NCBI RefSeq assembly: GCF_018448905.1
Contig: NZ_RCWA01000003.1
Location: 1-64,000, forward strand
Source of the DNA: Photorhabdus heterorhabditis
GTDB lineage: Bacteria; Pseudomonadota; Gammaproteobacteria; Enterobacterales; Enterobacteriaceae
Direction: 5' to 3'
Length of the DNA: 64,000 nt
A program made the position numbers and the translations under genes. Shown here piece after piece: positions 36,458 to 44,873 of this stretch. Under the pieces are notes generated by a model that was given only the letters and a program-made list of their open reading frames with translations, had not been told where the DNA came from and made no database searches. Numbering within the stretch: the first letter of the stretch is position 1; each line of letters starts with the position of its first letter.

Positions 36458-37849
36458 TTATCTTGGGAATAATACGTTAGCAAGCATTTGATAATCTGGA
36501 TTATGATTTTCGCGATCTAAAATCCAATCTAATATTGCTGAAATATTTTTGTGAATATATGCATTTTGGGAATAAACCACACATTTTTTAAACTTGTCTA
36601 TCAACTCTTCAAGCGTCATTGGGTTTTTGGCATTACCTTTTGCATAAGAAACTTCGCCTTTAAGTTGGGTCGCATCTTTAAACTGAATAATAATTTTGAT
36701 TTTTCCATGTGTGCCTAATTCAGGTATTTCACATTCGGCTGCACTTCTGAGATAAATTTTTCTACTTAAATCAATGATATCCTTGCGACGAATGGCGTTT
36801 TCCGTGAAATCATCAATAAATAAATCCCCTGTTGTGAGTACGGCCGCAATATTATACGCGAGGCTGAAACGGGCTTCGACTACGGTTTGTGGTACTTGTT
36901 TTCGTTCTACTGGCGAGCCAACGAGATCAAATATTTGTTGGTTGGTAAGAACATCTATACGCTCTATTTCATTAATATCAATCTGTTGACCATTTAGCAT
37001 TTCTTTTATTAACGCCACGGCTGAGGTATTTGGGCGGCAAGTAGGATAGGGTTTAAATGCGATTAATTGATCGAGTACAAAGGTTGTGCCTAATTCGTCA
37101 ATAATTGAGTCAAGATTTGAACCAGGTTCAAAGGCGCTATAATAGCCCCAGCGTCCACTGAGAAATTGTTTTGCCCCGGTAAAACCTTGTTCAGCGAATA
37201 TTACCGCTTTCACTGCATGGGATGCGACCAAGCCTTGTTGGTAAAAAACGGTTGAGGCACCGTCTATCATACATTGTGTTTCACCCAATGCGGATGTATA
37301 TGCAATCCCAAGTGCGTTATGCAGTCGATCTCCTGTCAGGCCATATAACATTCCTGAGGCCGCTGTTGCTGCAATAACTTTACACAGGTCATACCGGCCA
37401 CTTTCAAGTAATGTTTCCTTACGCGCCCTTGAAAGTCTAAGAGAAAGTTCCATACCTGCAATATAGGCAGTCATGAATTGTTCACGCGATATTGGTCGAT
37501 CAAGGGAATCGGCAATAGCAAGCAACGCGGGTAATATCGCCACACTGGGATGTGTTCCGAGTGAGTCGCCAACATCATCGAAATCTAGCACTCTGGCAGC
37601 CGCTCCGTTTAACATTGCTGTGGCCGGAGCCGGTAAAGCTAATATTCGCCCAACTACTCGACTTTCTGGTTTTCCTCCCCATTTTTCGGTTATTTTAGTC
37701 AATAGTTCAACGCCGGGGTCACGGGTGCCAGCTAATAAAACACCAATAATATCAAGTAAGCAGTGGCTGCCGATTTCTCGGGTATTGTGATCAATTGAGG
37801 AATATTTAAGACTATCACAATAACTAACGATTTTAGATTCTAAGTTCAT
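36458..37849 (-). CDS. MmgE/PrpD-family protein
   Basis: The 463-residue protein has the MmgE/PrpD layout: HCLLDIIGVLLAGTRDPG, GAAARVLDFDDVGDSLGTHPSVAILPALLAIAD near 80, GLVASHAVKAVIFAEQGFTGAKQFLSG and KPYPTCRPNTSAVALI. Members include 2-methylcitrate dehydratase and cis-aconitate decarboxylase, acting on tricarboxylic or branched acids. The exact reaction cannot be read from sequence. The gene ends the - strand run beginning with the carboxyltransferase; an AGGAAT ribosome site precedes it. It suggests that a branched-chain acid is dehydrated or decarboxylated in the pathway. Confidence 0.88.
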   Translation of the reverse strand: MNLESKIVSYCDSLKYSSIDHNTREIGSHCLLDIIGVLLAGTRDPGVELLTKITEKWGGKPESRVVGRILALPAPATAMLNGAAARVLDFDDVGDSLGTHPSVAILPALLAIADSLDRPISREQFMTAYIAGMELSLRLSRARKETLLESGRYDLCKVIAATAASGMLYGLTGDRLHNALGIAYTSALGETQCMIDGASTVFYQQGLVASHAVKAVIFAEQGFTGAKQFLSGRWGYYSAFEPGSNLDSIIDELGTTFVLDQLIAFKPYPTCRPNTSAVALIKEMLNGQQIDINEIERIDVLTNQQIFDLVGSPVERKQVPQTVVEARFSLAYNIAAVLTTGDLFIDDFTENAIRRKDIIDLSRKIYLRSAAECEIPELGTHGKIKIIIQFKDATQLKGEVSYAKGNAKNPMTLEELIDKFKKCVVYSQNAYIHKNISAILDWILDRENHNPDYQMLANVLFPR

Positions 37850-37908
37850 GATAATTCCTGTTTATAAAAGTCTTATTCACGCTATAAGTCTTAAAAATAA
37901 TTAAATAT

Positions 37909-38487
37909 TTATCTAACTGGATTGAAAGTCATGAGTACCTGATCGGTACTGACATTTTCTCCCACTGCCACATCTATTTTTTGGATTAAATATTTTCCTG
38001 GAGAGTAAAGTGTTATAACCATTTTCATGGCTTCTATACGTAATAACGGTTGTTTATCTTCTACAACACTGTTTTCAGAGACGAGAATCTCTAATACATT
38101 GGCTGGAATAGGGGATGACAATATATTGCTATCTTGATAAGGCTTAATGGATTTGTTTTTCCATAAATTCCCCATACTTAAAGCTATTGCTCGATGGCTT
38201 CCCGCATAGTCGATAAGAAAGTCATTTGATGAATTGCGTTTTAATAAAATCGTTTTTCGAATACCGTCAATCTTTATTCTTAATCGTATTGTATCGCTTG
38301 ATATATGTTGCACATCTTCTAACTTGAGTTCACATGAAATGCCTTGAATATCATTCCATTGCGCTTGGTAAAGATGCGAACCAAGGCTATGAATTGTTGT
38401 CCTGACTTGGTTCAATTCACCTTCTACGACACCGTTTAGCAATGTTGATATTGTTGATGATACAGAGCTTGGATCTGTATTACGCAT
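37909..38487 (-). CDS. Biotin carrier subunit (BT-BCCP type) of an acyl-CoA carboxylase
   Basis: The 192-residue protein ends in a biotinyl domain with EAMKM, the biotinylation Lys being residue 155, and flanking IPANVLEILVSENSVVEDKQPLLRI. The preceding part (about 45-110) looks like the beta-barrel BT linker found between biotin carboxylase and carrier in propionyl- or methylcrotonyl-CoA carboxylase alpha chains. It thus seems to be the C-terminal half of such an alpha chain encoded as its own gene. AAGAGGA precedes the start. It lies 45 bases after the biotin carboxylase gene. Confidence 0.88.
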   Translation of the reverse strand: MRNTDPSSVSSTISTLLNGVVEGELNQVRTTIHSLGSHLYQAQWNDIQGISCELKLEDVQHISSDTIRLRIKIDGIRKTILLKRNSSNDFLIDYAGSHRAIALSMGNLWKNKSIKPYQDSNILSSPIPANVLEILVSENSVVEDKQPLLRIEAMKMVITLYSPGKYLIQKIDVAVGENVSTDQVLMTFNPVR

Positions 38488-38532
38488 ATGCAGTCCTCTT
38501 AATATGAAGGAATTTATGGCGTACCTGTTGAC

Positions 38533-40011
38533 TCATTTCCAACTGCTATTTCGTTGAATCCATGGTGATATTGGTTTATGTGTATCCGAATGTGTTTGCA
38601 CATCAGGAATAAGATTTAAATGTAGAACCAAAGCGGTAATTGCATGCATTGCCAGAGCTTTCCGCTGGGGTAGGGAATGGGTATTTTCGATTGTTTTACC
38701 GATAGAAAGATCATAATTGCCTTGGTTGAATGATTGGTTGTCTATTAACCAACGATGTACTGCGAGATTAGTACTAAAACCCGCAATAACCAGTTCATCC
38801 AGCGCCAGCCGCGACCGCTTTAAAGTTTGTTCACGATTGGCGCCGGAAACAATGAGCTTGAGGCATAAGCTATCAAACAGAGGCGACATCTTAGCGCCCA
38901 GATGTATCCCTGAATCAACACGTATACCCGGTCCTTCCGGGATACGATAATCCAACACTTCCCCACCGTTTGGTAGAAAATTCCCGTGGGCATCTTCCGC
39001 ACAAATACGAAATTCCATTGCATGACCTGAGAAATGAATGTCCTGCTGAGTCAGTGTCAAAGGCTGATTTGCCGCGGAATAAATCATGTGTTCAACGATA
39101 TCTATGCCGGTTATAGATTCTGTAACCGGATGCTCAACCTGAATGCGGGCATTCATCTCAATGAAATAAAAATGTCCTTCTTTATCAAGCAGAAATTCAA
39201 CCGTGCCGGCGCTGTCGTATTCTACCTGATGAGCAACCGCCAACGCAGCGTTATGAAGTTTTTCATATTGCATTTCTGTCAGTCCGGGAGCGGGTGCTTC
39301 TTCAACAATTTTTTGCCGTCGGCGTTGCACGCTACATTCACGAGTTCCAAGATGTAAAATTTTTCCGTATTGGTCAGCCAGTATTTGAACTTCTATATGG
39401 CGGATATCTTCTCCCAGGAACTTCTCAAGATAGACCTGATTGTTGCCGAATGCCCGTAGAGCCTCTTGCCTGACTTCCTCATAAGAGGTGATAAAGTCTT
39501 CCGGTTGATCTACCACTCGAATCCCACGTCCGCCGCCGCCATGAGCGGCTTTAATCAACAGGGGATAACCCAGATTATTTGCCAAAATCATTGCCGCATT
39601 AGCATCGGCATCAATTTGCATGCCCGGAATAATAGGAATTTTAGCCCGTTCTGCCGCTGCGCGAGCAGCAATTTTGTCACCTGTCTGGCGGATAACTGCG
39701 CTATTAGGACCGATAAAAATTAAGTTGGCCTTAGCACAGGCGTCAGCGAAATCAGCGTTTTCTGCGAGAGGGCCATATCCCGGTGCTACGGCATCTACCT
39801 TACAAGATAGCGCGACGTTAATCACCGTCGTGATAAGCGTTTCAGGTATCCAGGCGTCAACTCTTACCGCTTGATCAGCAGCATGAACAAATTCTGCATT
39901 ATCATCATCCGCGCTGTAAATCACGGTGGTATTAATATCCATTAGCCGACATGTACGTATGAAACGCAGGGCGATTTCTCCTCTGCAACAGATAAGTACA
40001 TGGCGGATCAT
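38533..40011 (-). CDS. Biotin carboxylase subunit of an acyl-CoA carboxylase (AccC-like)
   Basis: The 492-residue protein has the ATP-grasp biotin carboxylase motifs: RGEIALRFIRTCR at the N-terminus, GPNSAVIRQTGDKIAAR, the Gly-rich AAHGGGGRGIRVV near 165, EVQILADQYGKILHLGTRECSVQRRRQKIVEEAP and FIEMNARIQVEHPVTE. It carboxylates the biotin of the carrier subunit using ATP and bicarbonate. The start ATG overlaps the HMG-CoA reductase stop (ATGA), showing translational coupling. The usual ANRGE is replaced by CCRGE. It is distinct from the housekeeping AccC by its operon, and probably belongs to a propionyl- or methylcrotonyl-type complex. Confidence 0.92.
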   Translation of the reverse strand: MIRHVLICCRGEIALRFIRTCRLMDINTTVIYSADDDNAEFVHAADQAVRVDAWIPETLITTVINVALSCKVDAVAPGYGPLAENADFADACAKANLIFIGPNSAVIRQTGDKIAARAAAERAKIPIIPGMQIDADANAAMILANNLGYPLLIKAAHGGGGRGIRVVDQPEDFITSYEEVRQEALRAFGNNQVYLEKFLGEDIRHIEVQILADQYGKILHLGTRECSVQRRRQKIVEEAPAPGLTEMQYEKLHNAALAVAHQVEYDSAGTVEFLLDKEGHFYFIEMNARIQVEHPVTESITGIDIVEHMIYSAANQPLTLTQQDIHFSGHAMEFRICAEDAHGNFLPNGGEVLDYRIPEGPGIRVDSGIHLGAKMSPLFDSLCLKLIVSGANREQTLKRSRLALDELVIAGFSTNLAVHRWLIDNQSFNQGNYDLSIGKTIENTHSLPQRKALAMHAITALVLHLNLIPDVQTHSDTHKPISPWIQRNSSWK

Positions 40012-41240
40012 AACGATGTATCCTCGGATGATTCAGTTGGCTTGGTCGGGTTTAAGCCACGACCCAATACGGTATGGGCACGGGTGAATTCTCCCGCACT
40101 TACCGCGCCAGCAACGGAGATTTCACCCGCCAGTGCAACTGCTGCTGTTATTTCAGCCAATTTACGGGCATCGTGAGTGCACCCAATCATGCTGAGACAT
40201 TCTTGCTGGATGGGGAGTTTAGTTCCACCGCCGACCACGCCAACGATAAGGTTGGGGATGGTCAAACTGGCGTTGAGATCTCCGTTATCAAGTACTTCAA
40301 AATGCGTGCAGGCATTTTTAAAAGAGACGGTAACAAAAGCCGGATCTTGCCCACAGGCGATAAACATTGCGGTTAACGCATTAGCGACATGGATGTTTGG
40401 CGCTGTGGCTCCGCGTTGTGCAAGTAATGTGTTACATGCTAATAGAAATTGTTGCATGCGTAATGGCGTTGTACGTAATCGTTCTTTTACCAAACTGTGA
40501 GGTATTCGGACACTCGCGGCAACATATCGGCCTTTAGCCTGATCACTGACAAAACGTTTATCTCCCCCTAAGGTATTGAAATAGTGTGAAATAAGTTCGG
40601 GACACGCTTCCTGAATATAACGACAAACGGCCTCATTCGCCTTAGTCGCCATATTTAATCCCATTGCGTCACCTGTCTGGTAGGTCAATGCTAATCCGAT
40701 TAAATTACCCTGAAAGAGCGGGGAAATTTCTAACAGCCGAGCGTAACGGCTGGTGTTGTTGGCAACTATTAAGATTTGCGACATGTGCTCTTGCAGCCAG
40801 TTGGCGAATTTTAGCGCATCCTCAGATCGGTGTAATACAACAGCAGAGACTTTTGTCAAAGCGTCGCCCAAAAAGCGATATGCGGGGTTTGGTGTGTTTT
40901 GAACGGAATTCTCCTGACTCAGTATTTGGCAACCTCCGCTATCACTGATTAAATTCATTCCTCTTGAAAAAGAAGCAATCAAAGCGCCCTCTGTCGTTGC
41001 CAGGGGAATAGCAAATGTTCCTTTGGCTGATATGCCATTGATCAGAAGCGGGCCAGCTATGCCTAGAGGAACCCCAACGTAACCAATCATGTTTTCGCAG
41101 GTTCCTTGAGCTAACTCGGGTCCCATGGTTTTGCCTGCAATATAGGGATAAGATTGCCCGGTTGTTTCGGAAAGCCAGGATAACCGTCGGCTTACCGATG
41201 CCTGACTATAGTCATCGTGTCGATCACGCGGAATTGCCAT
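40008..41240 (-). CDS. Hydroxymethylglutaryl-CoA reductase
   Basis: The 410-residue protein shows all hallmark segments: ENMIGYVGVPLGIAGPL (49-65), TTEGALIAS with Glu84, TGDAMGLNMA (189-198), Lys228 in GGDKR, Asp299 in CGQD, VGVVGGGT and His389. The four family catalytic residues (Glu, Lys, Asp, His) are therefore present. The GYVGVPLGIAGPL and CGQD motifs resemble class I more than the Pseudomonas mevalonii class II enzyme. The reaction interconverts HMG-CoA and mevalonate with NAD(P)H. I moved the start to ATG 41240 (AAGGAAT upstream), which lies 13 bases after the carboxyltransferase stop. No HMG-CoA synthase or other mevalonate genes are nearby. Confidence 0.9.
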   Translation of the reverse strand: MAIPRDRHDDYSQASVSRRLSWLSETTGQSYPYIAGKTMGPELAQGTCENMIGYVGVPLGIAGPLLINGISAKGTFAIPLATTEGALIASFSRGMNLISDSGGCQILSQENSVQNTPNPAYRFLGDALTKVSAVVLHRSEDALKFANWLQEHMSQILIVANNTSRYARLLEISPLFQGNLIGLALTYQTGDAMGLNMATKANEAVCRYIQEACPELISHYFNTLGGDKRFVSDQAKGRYVAASVRIPHSLVKERLRTTPLRMQQFLLACNTLLAQRGATAPNIHVANALTAMFIACGQDPAFVTVSFKNACTHFEVLDNGDLNASLTIPNLIVGVVGGGTKLPIQQECLSMIGCTHDARKLAEITAAVALAGEISVAGAVSAGEFTRAHTVLGRGLNPTKPTESSEDTSL

Positions 41241-41253
41241 AATTTTAATTCCT

Positions 41254-42759
41254 TTATAGTTGTATGTTCGAATGCCGTCTGGCTGGATGACCACTTATTT
41301 TGTCTCTTAATATTCTGAAACTTGAAATAAGCCGGTTACGCAGATGAGAAGCGGGGATCAGTCCTTCAATGTAGGTTTTTTTTGCAGAATATGCAGCGCT
41401 AGCGTGGGCTTGACGATATTCTGTAATCAAAAGTTCTCGCTGTTTTTCTGGTTCTTGAGCAGCCGCAACAATTTTACGAAATATGATATTGACCGCGCCT
41501 TCTGGCCCCATGACAGAAATTTCGGCATCAGGCAGGGCATAAATGAAATCCGTGGCTCCCCGATTGGCTAGTGTTGGATATGCTCCTCCATATGCTTTAC
41601 GCAATATCACGGCAATCTTAGGGATCGACGCTTCACAATAGGCGTGCATAAGCTTAGAGCCAGCGCCTATTATGTTACCTTGTTCCTGCTGTTTTCCCGG
41701 TAAGTAGCCCGGTACATCAACTAATGTCAGTAAGGGGATGCCAAACGCATCACATAAACGGACAAAACGAGCGGCCTTTTCAGAAGCATCAATATCTAAA
41801 CAGCCCGCTAACCAATTAGGTTGATTAGCGACAATGCCGATGACATGTCCACCCAAGCGAGCCAGACCGGTAATGATATTGCGAGCATACAATTGCTGTA
41901 TTTCAAGGAAAGTTTCTTTATCGACTATTTCTGCAATGACTTCCTTGACGTCGAAAGGAAGAGATTTGTCATGAGGTACAATTTCCTCAATGTTGGGTGT
42001 TTCTCGCTGCCTCGCTGTAGAATCTGAGATAACGATAGGCGTTTCGGCATTATTCTGGGGAAGATAGGATAATAGATGTCGTGTTAAAGATATTGCCTCC
42101 AACGCTGAATCGACCAGAAAGTGAGCCAGCCCGGTCTGACTTGCATGCATTAACCCACCGCCTATATCTTCTTTACTGACATTTTCTCCGGTCGCTTGTT
42201 TAATGACCGCTGGACCGGTTAAAAATAAAGTAGATTGTTTATCAATCATTATTATGAAGTCAGTGAGTGCTGGTGTGTAAGCCGCTCCGCCTATACAGTC
42301 GCCGAGTATTAATGATATTTGAGGGACAACGCCGGAAGCTTGTACTGTTTTACAAAATACGTAACTGAATTGAGAGTTGGCATCAACGCCTTCATGTATG
42401 CGTAAGCCAGATGATTGATTCAGCGCTATGATCGGCATACCAGTACGTAAAGCTAACTCTATGACTTTGCATATCTTTACGGCATGAATTCGGCTGGAAC
42501 TGCCTCCCATAAACTGATTGTCATGACCATAAACAACCACTGGACGGCCATTGATGAATCCATATCCGGTAGATATCCCGTCTCCGGGTATTTTCTTTTG
42601 ATCTGCGTTAAAGAGAATACAGTCATGTTCTGCAAGCGCATCCAATTCTGAAAAGCTACCTGGATCAAGCAGATTTTCGATCAGATTATAATTTGGGTTT
42701 GCGGGGGATACTTCTTTTTGTTGATTGATGATACCGGTAGTGTCAGATAATTCGGACAT
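41254..42759 (-). CDS. Acyl-CoA carboxylase carboxyltransferase (beta) subunit
   Basis: The 501-residue crotonase-fold protein has a two-lobe carboxyltransferase: N-lobe with IPGDGISTGYGFINGRPVVVYGHD, QSSGLRIHEGVD, GDCIGGAAYTPAL and DIGGGLMHASQTG, and C-lobe with RFVRLCDAFGIPLLTLVDVPGYLPGKQQEQGNIIGAGSKLMHAY and AVILRKAYGGAY. This is the PCC-B/MCC-B family, transferring CO2 from biotin to an acyl-CoA. Substrate (propionyl, methylcrotonyl, geranyl or other) is undetermined. It is the first gene of the - strand operon, behind a promoter overlapped by operator C. Confidence 0.93.
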   Translation of the reverse strand: MSELSDTTGIINQQKEVSPANPNYNLIENLLDPGSFSELDALAEHDCILFNADQKKIPGDGISTGYGFINGRPVVVYGHDNQFMGGSSSRIHAVKICKVIELALRTGMPIIALNQSSGLRIHEGVDANSQFSYVFCKTVQASGVVPQISLILGDCIGGAAYTPALTDFIIMIDKQSTLFLTGPAVIKQATGENVSKEDIGGGLMHASQTGLAHFLVDSALEAISLTRHLLSYLPQNNAETPIVISDSTARQRETPNIEEIVPHDKSLPFDVKEVIAEIVDKETFLEIQQLYARNIITGLARLGGHVIGIVANQPNWLAGCLDIDASEKAARFVRLCDAFGIPLLTLVDVPGYLPGKQQEQGNIIGAGSKLMHAYCEASIPKIAVILRKAYGGAYPTLANRGATDFIYALPDAEISVMGPEGAVNIIFRKIVAAAQEPEKQRELLITEYRQAHASAAYSAKKTYIEGLIPASHLRNRLISSFRILRDKISGHPARRHSNIQL

Positions 42760-42817
42760 GTAGTGACTCCGCTCGCATAACGAAACAAGATAACAAAATG
42801 GACCTTATCTGATTATG

Positions 42818-42846
42818 ATAATAGATCTCATGCGAACTAATCGCAA
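42818..42846 (-). promoter_or_regulatory. Predicted sigma70-type promoter of the carboxylase operon
   Basis: On the - strand, -35 TTGCGA (complement of 42841-42846), a 17-base spacer and -10 TATTAT (complement of 42818-42823) form a good match. The transcript would start some 50 bases ahead of the carboxyltransferase start codon. Operator C covers the -35 and most of the spacer. Confidence 0.65.
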
Positions 42847-42847
42847 G
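42829..42847 (-). promoter_or_regulatory. Operator C (putative MarR site) in the carboxylase promoter
   Basis: Read on the - strand it is CTTGCGATTAGTTCGCATG, matching 18 of 19 positions of the island motif. The arms CTTGCGA and TCGCATG are inverted repeats. Its position over the -35 and spacer implies repression by occlusion, and the MarR gene ends about 150 bases away. Confidence 0.75.
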
Positions 42848-42995
42848 CTGTGTTATTGAGGATTTCGTTGATATAAATTTGCGCGCTGAATTTAGGTGTA
42901 CGATGGACGCTCTCGTGGGTTAAATGAATTTTTTTCTCCATTTTGCTGCATAGGGTACTTACTCGAGGCGTCCATCTCGTCAGATCCGTACTCGT

Positions 42996-43457
42996 TTATT
43001 CACTGGTTTCACTAGCCGTACTGGCTGCATTGATAATCTTGTCAAAAACGCGATCAACAATGGCCAGATTTTCGTTAGGTTCACCATCAAGTAATCGAGC
43101 TCGGATATTTCTTACGACAATTTCGGCTTGCTCGGCTAAATTACGTCCTTCATCAGTGAGGTAAAGCGCCTTAGCGCGACGATCGGTAGGATCGTCTTGC
43201 CTGATCAGTAACCCGGCTCCTTCTAGCTGATCGAGTAGCCTGACTAATGATTGTCCTTCAAGCCCCATATGGTCGGCTAAGGTGCGTTGGCGCAGACCCT
43301 CTCCAAGTTTATTAATCAGCCAGAGCGGAGTTGTTGTCGCTTCGGATAAATTTAGTTTGCTCAGTTCCTCATCAGATACCTTACGCCACATCCTTGCGGC
43401 GCGTTGCAAACGTAGACAGAATGTATCGTCAGCCAAGGTTAGTAAACTTGTGTACAT
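42996..43457 (-). CDS. MarR-family transcriptional regulator
   Basis: The 153-residue protein has a MarR winged helix: GLRQRTLADHMGLEGQSLVRLLDQLEGAGLLIRQDDPTDRRAKALYLTDEG, flanked by dimerisation helices. Such regulators usually repress nearby genes and release DNA upon binding a small aromatic ligand. It is the only regulator in the 25.6-43.5 kb island, and a common palindrome occurs at three of its promoters. A CTAGC-N13-GCTAG inverted repeat at 43502-43524, upstream of the gene, may be a diverged autoregulatory site. Confidence 0.92.
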   Translation of the reverse strand: MYTSLLTLADDTFCLRLQRAARMWRKVSDEELSKLNLSEATTTPLWLINKLGEGLRQRTLADHMGLEGQSLVRLLDQLEGAGLLIRQDDPTDRRAKALYLTDEGRNLAEQAEIVVRNIRARLLDGEPNENLAIVDRVFDKIINAASTASETSE

Positions 43458-44008
43458 CTTATTGCCTTTTTGTTTGAGTGCTTATGCTCTGATGAGATCA
43501 GCTAGCATGGGATAAATCTGCTAGTTATATAATATCGGAGTAAGCAGGAGCTTGTGAATCTGTGGCAAGTTATGCTCAAAGAATAGATACTAACGAGCAA
43601 TAAGCATGCTTCTAACTTCAAAGTTATACCAAATATACCAAAGTGAGGGAAAAATAACACCACTTGTCCGAATTCCGGGATTGAACGTTACCAAAATCCA
43701 AAATCGTGCTCCTGTGTGTCGCGGGCAAATACCGACCGGGCTTGATTTATATAATATCTGAAAAAAAGGGTGTGACGGTTATGATATTAATAAAAGCAAG
43801 AATAAACATCACATTAGTTACTTAATAATTTTCTTTTTTATGTAATTTACTCGTCAATATTAATGATTTATATATCAGATAAAAAATTAACATAAAACTA
43901 TGTTGTTGTTTTTTAAATGATGGAATAATCGGAAAATATTACTCAAACTGTAATTTATCCTATTGAAATAGAAAATCGATAAAATGATAACCAAGAAAAG
44001 GATTAATC
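43458..44008. other. 550-base gap upstream of the MarR and deaminase genes
   Basis: No gene is supported here. It holds the CTAGC-N13-GCTAG inverted repeat at 43502-43524 and two occurrences of TTATATAATATC (43524 and about 43747). The right half is very AT-rich and probably contains the deaminase promoter. Confidence 0.5.
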
Positions 44009-44590
44009 ATGAATAAAACCAGAAGAAAATTATTGGCAATGCCTGACATTATGAGTGCCAATATATCTTTTGTTACACAAACGGGTGAAAATAAAACACA
44101 GTTTACAAATAATATATTATCAGAACAGGAGATTGCCAAACATGAAAAATATATGCGAGAAGCAATAGAAGAAGCTAAAAAGAGCGCTAAATATCCTTTT
44201 GGTGCGGTAATCGTTAACAGGAACAGCGGGGAAATATTAAGTCGTGGTGTGAATTCATGGGTAAAGAATCCCATTTTGCATGGAGAAATTCAGGCAATAA
44301 ATCACTATGTTACTTTATATGGCAACCAAGGATGGAATAATGTTGCACTGTATACCACAGCAGAGCCTTGTTCAATGTGCATGAGCGCCTTGGTCTGGAC
44401 GGGTATTCGGGAAGTGATCTGGGCGACGTCTATCAGTGGCCTTCGTAATATGGGTATACGCCAAATTGATATTTCTGCGCAGGAGATTGCGGAAAGAGCA
44501 TCATCATTTTACAGCCCGATCTCTTTGGTCGGAGGGATCTTGGCAAATGAGACAGATAAATTGTTTTCTGAGCTCAGAAAGAAAAACTGA
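44009..44590 (+). CDS. Nucleoside deaminase (CMP/dCMP deaminase family)
   Basis: The 193-residue protein has the zinc-dependent deaminase signature: HGE (His91-Glu93) and PCSMC (Cys121, Cys124), in the order and spacing of guanine/cytidine-type deaminases. It hydrolyses an amino group from a purine or pyrimidine base or nucleoside. The first about 40 residues extend beyond the usual domain start and contain TRRKLL, a faint twin-arginine-like motif without a clear hydrophobic core. AAAAGGA precedes ATG 44009, supporting this start. A hairpin terminator follows. Confidence 0.88.
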   Translation: MNKTRRKLLAMPDIMSANISFVTQTGENKTQFTNNILSEQEIAKHEKYMREAIEEAKKSAKYPFGAVIVNRNSGEILSRGVNSWVKNPILHGEIQAINHYVTLYGNQGWNNVALYTTAEPCSMCMSALVWTGIREVIWATSISGLRNMGIRQIDISAQEIAERASSFYSPISLVGGILANETDKLFSELRKKN

Positions 44591-44610
44591 ATCATAGTAC
44601 TTCGTATCAG

Positions 44611-44646
44611 TAGCGAAATAATAAATTGTTATTTCGCTATCTTTAT
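44611..44646 (+). terminator. Terminator after the deaminase gene
   Basis: TAGCGAAATAA (44611-44621) and TTATTTCGCTA (44629-44639) form a perfect 11-bp stem with a 7-base loop, followed by the T-rich TCTTTATT. Confidence 0.75.
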
Positions 44647-44667
44647 TGTCGAATAAACCTAAATTTT

Positions 44668-44749
44668 TATACCCTTCATCTTTCAAGCTGCTGCTTTGTT
44701 GGCTGCGTTCACTTGCCGCCGCCCTGCAACTTGAAATCTATTGGGTATA
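44668..44749 (-). repeat. Dispersed repeat copy R3
   Basis: Starts TATACCCTTCATCTTTCAAG and ends CTTGAAATCTATTGGGTATA, opposite in orientation to R1. It lies between the deaminase terminator and the PhzF-like gene. Confidence 0.8.
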
Positions 44750-44873
44750 GTTCTGTATTTATCTGGAAACTCAGAGTAGCATGAAACCATATAAATATGA
44801 GACTGACTACTGTGTTATTCTTTTTGGGGTCAGGGTTTAAGTTAATTTAGAAAAACAAAAAACAGGAAACTCT

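Noticed and set aside
43502-43524. Fourth strong copy of the MarR-type operator upstream of marR
   Set aside because: It matches only about 12 of 19 positions; kept only as a possible diverged site.
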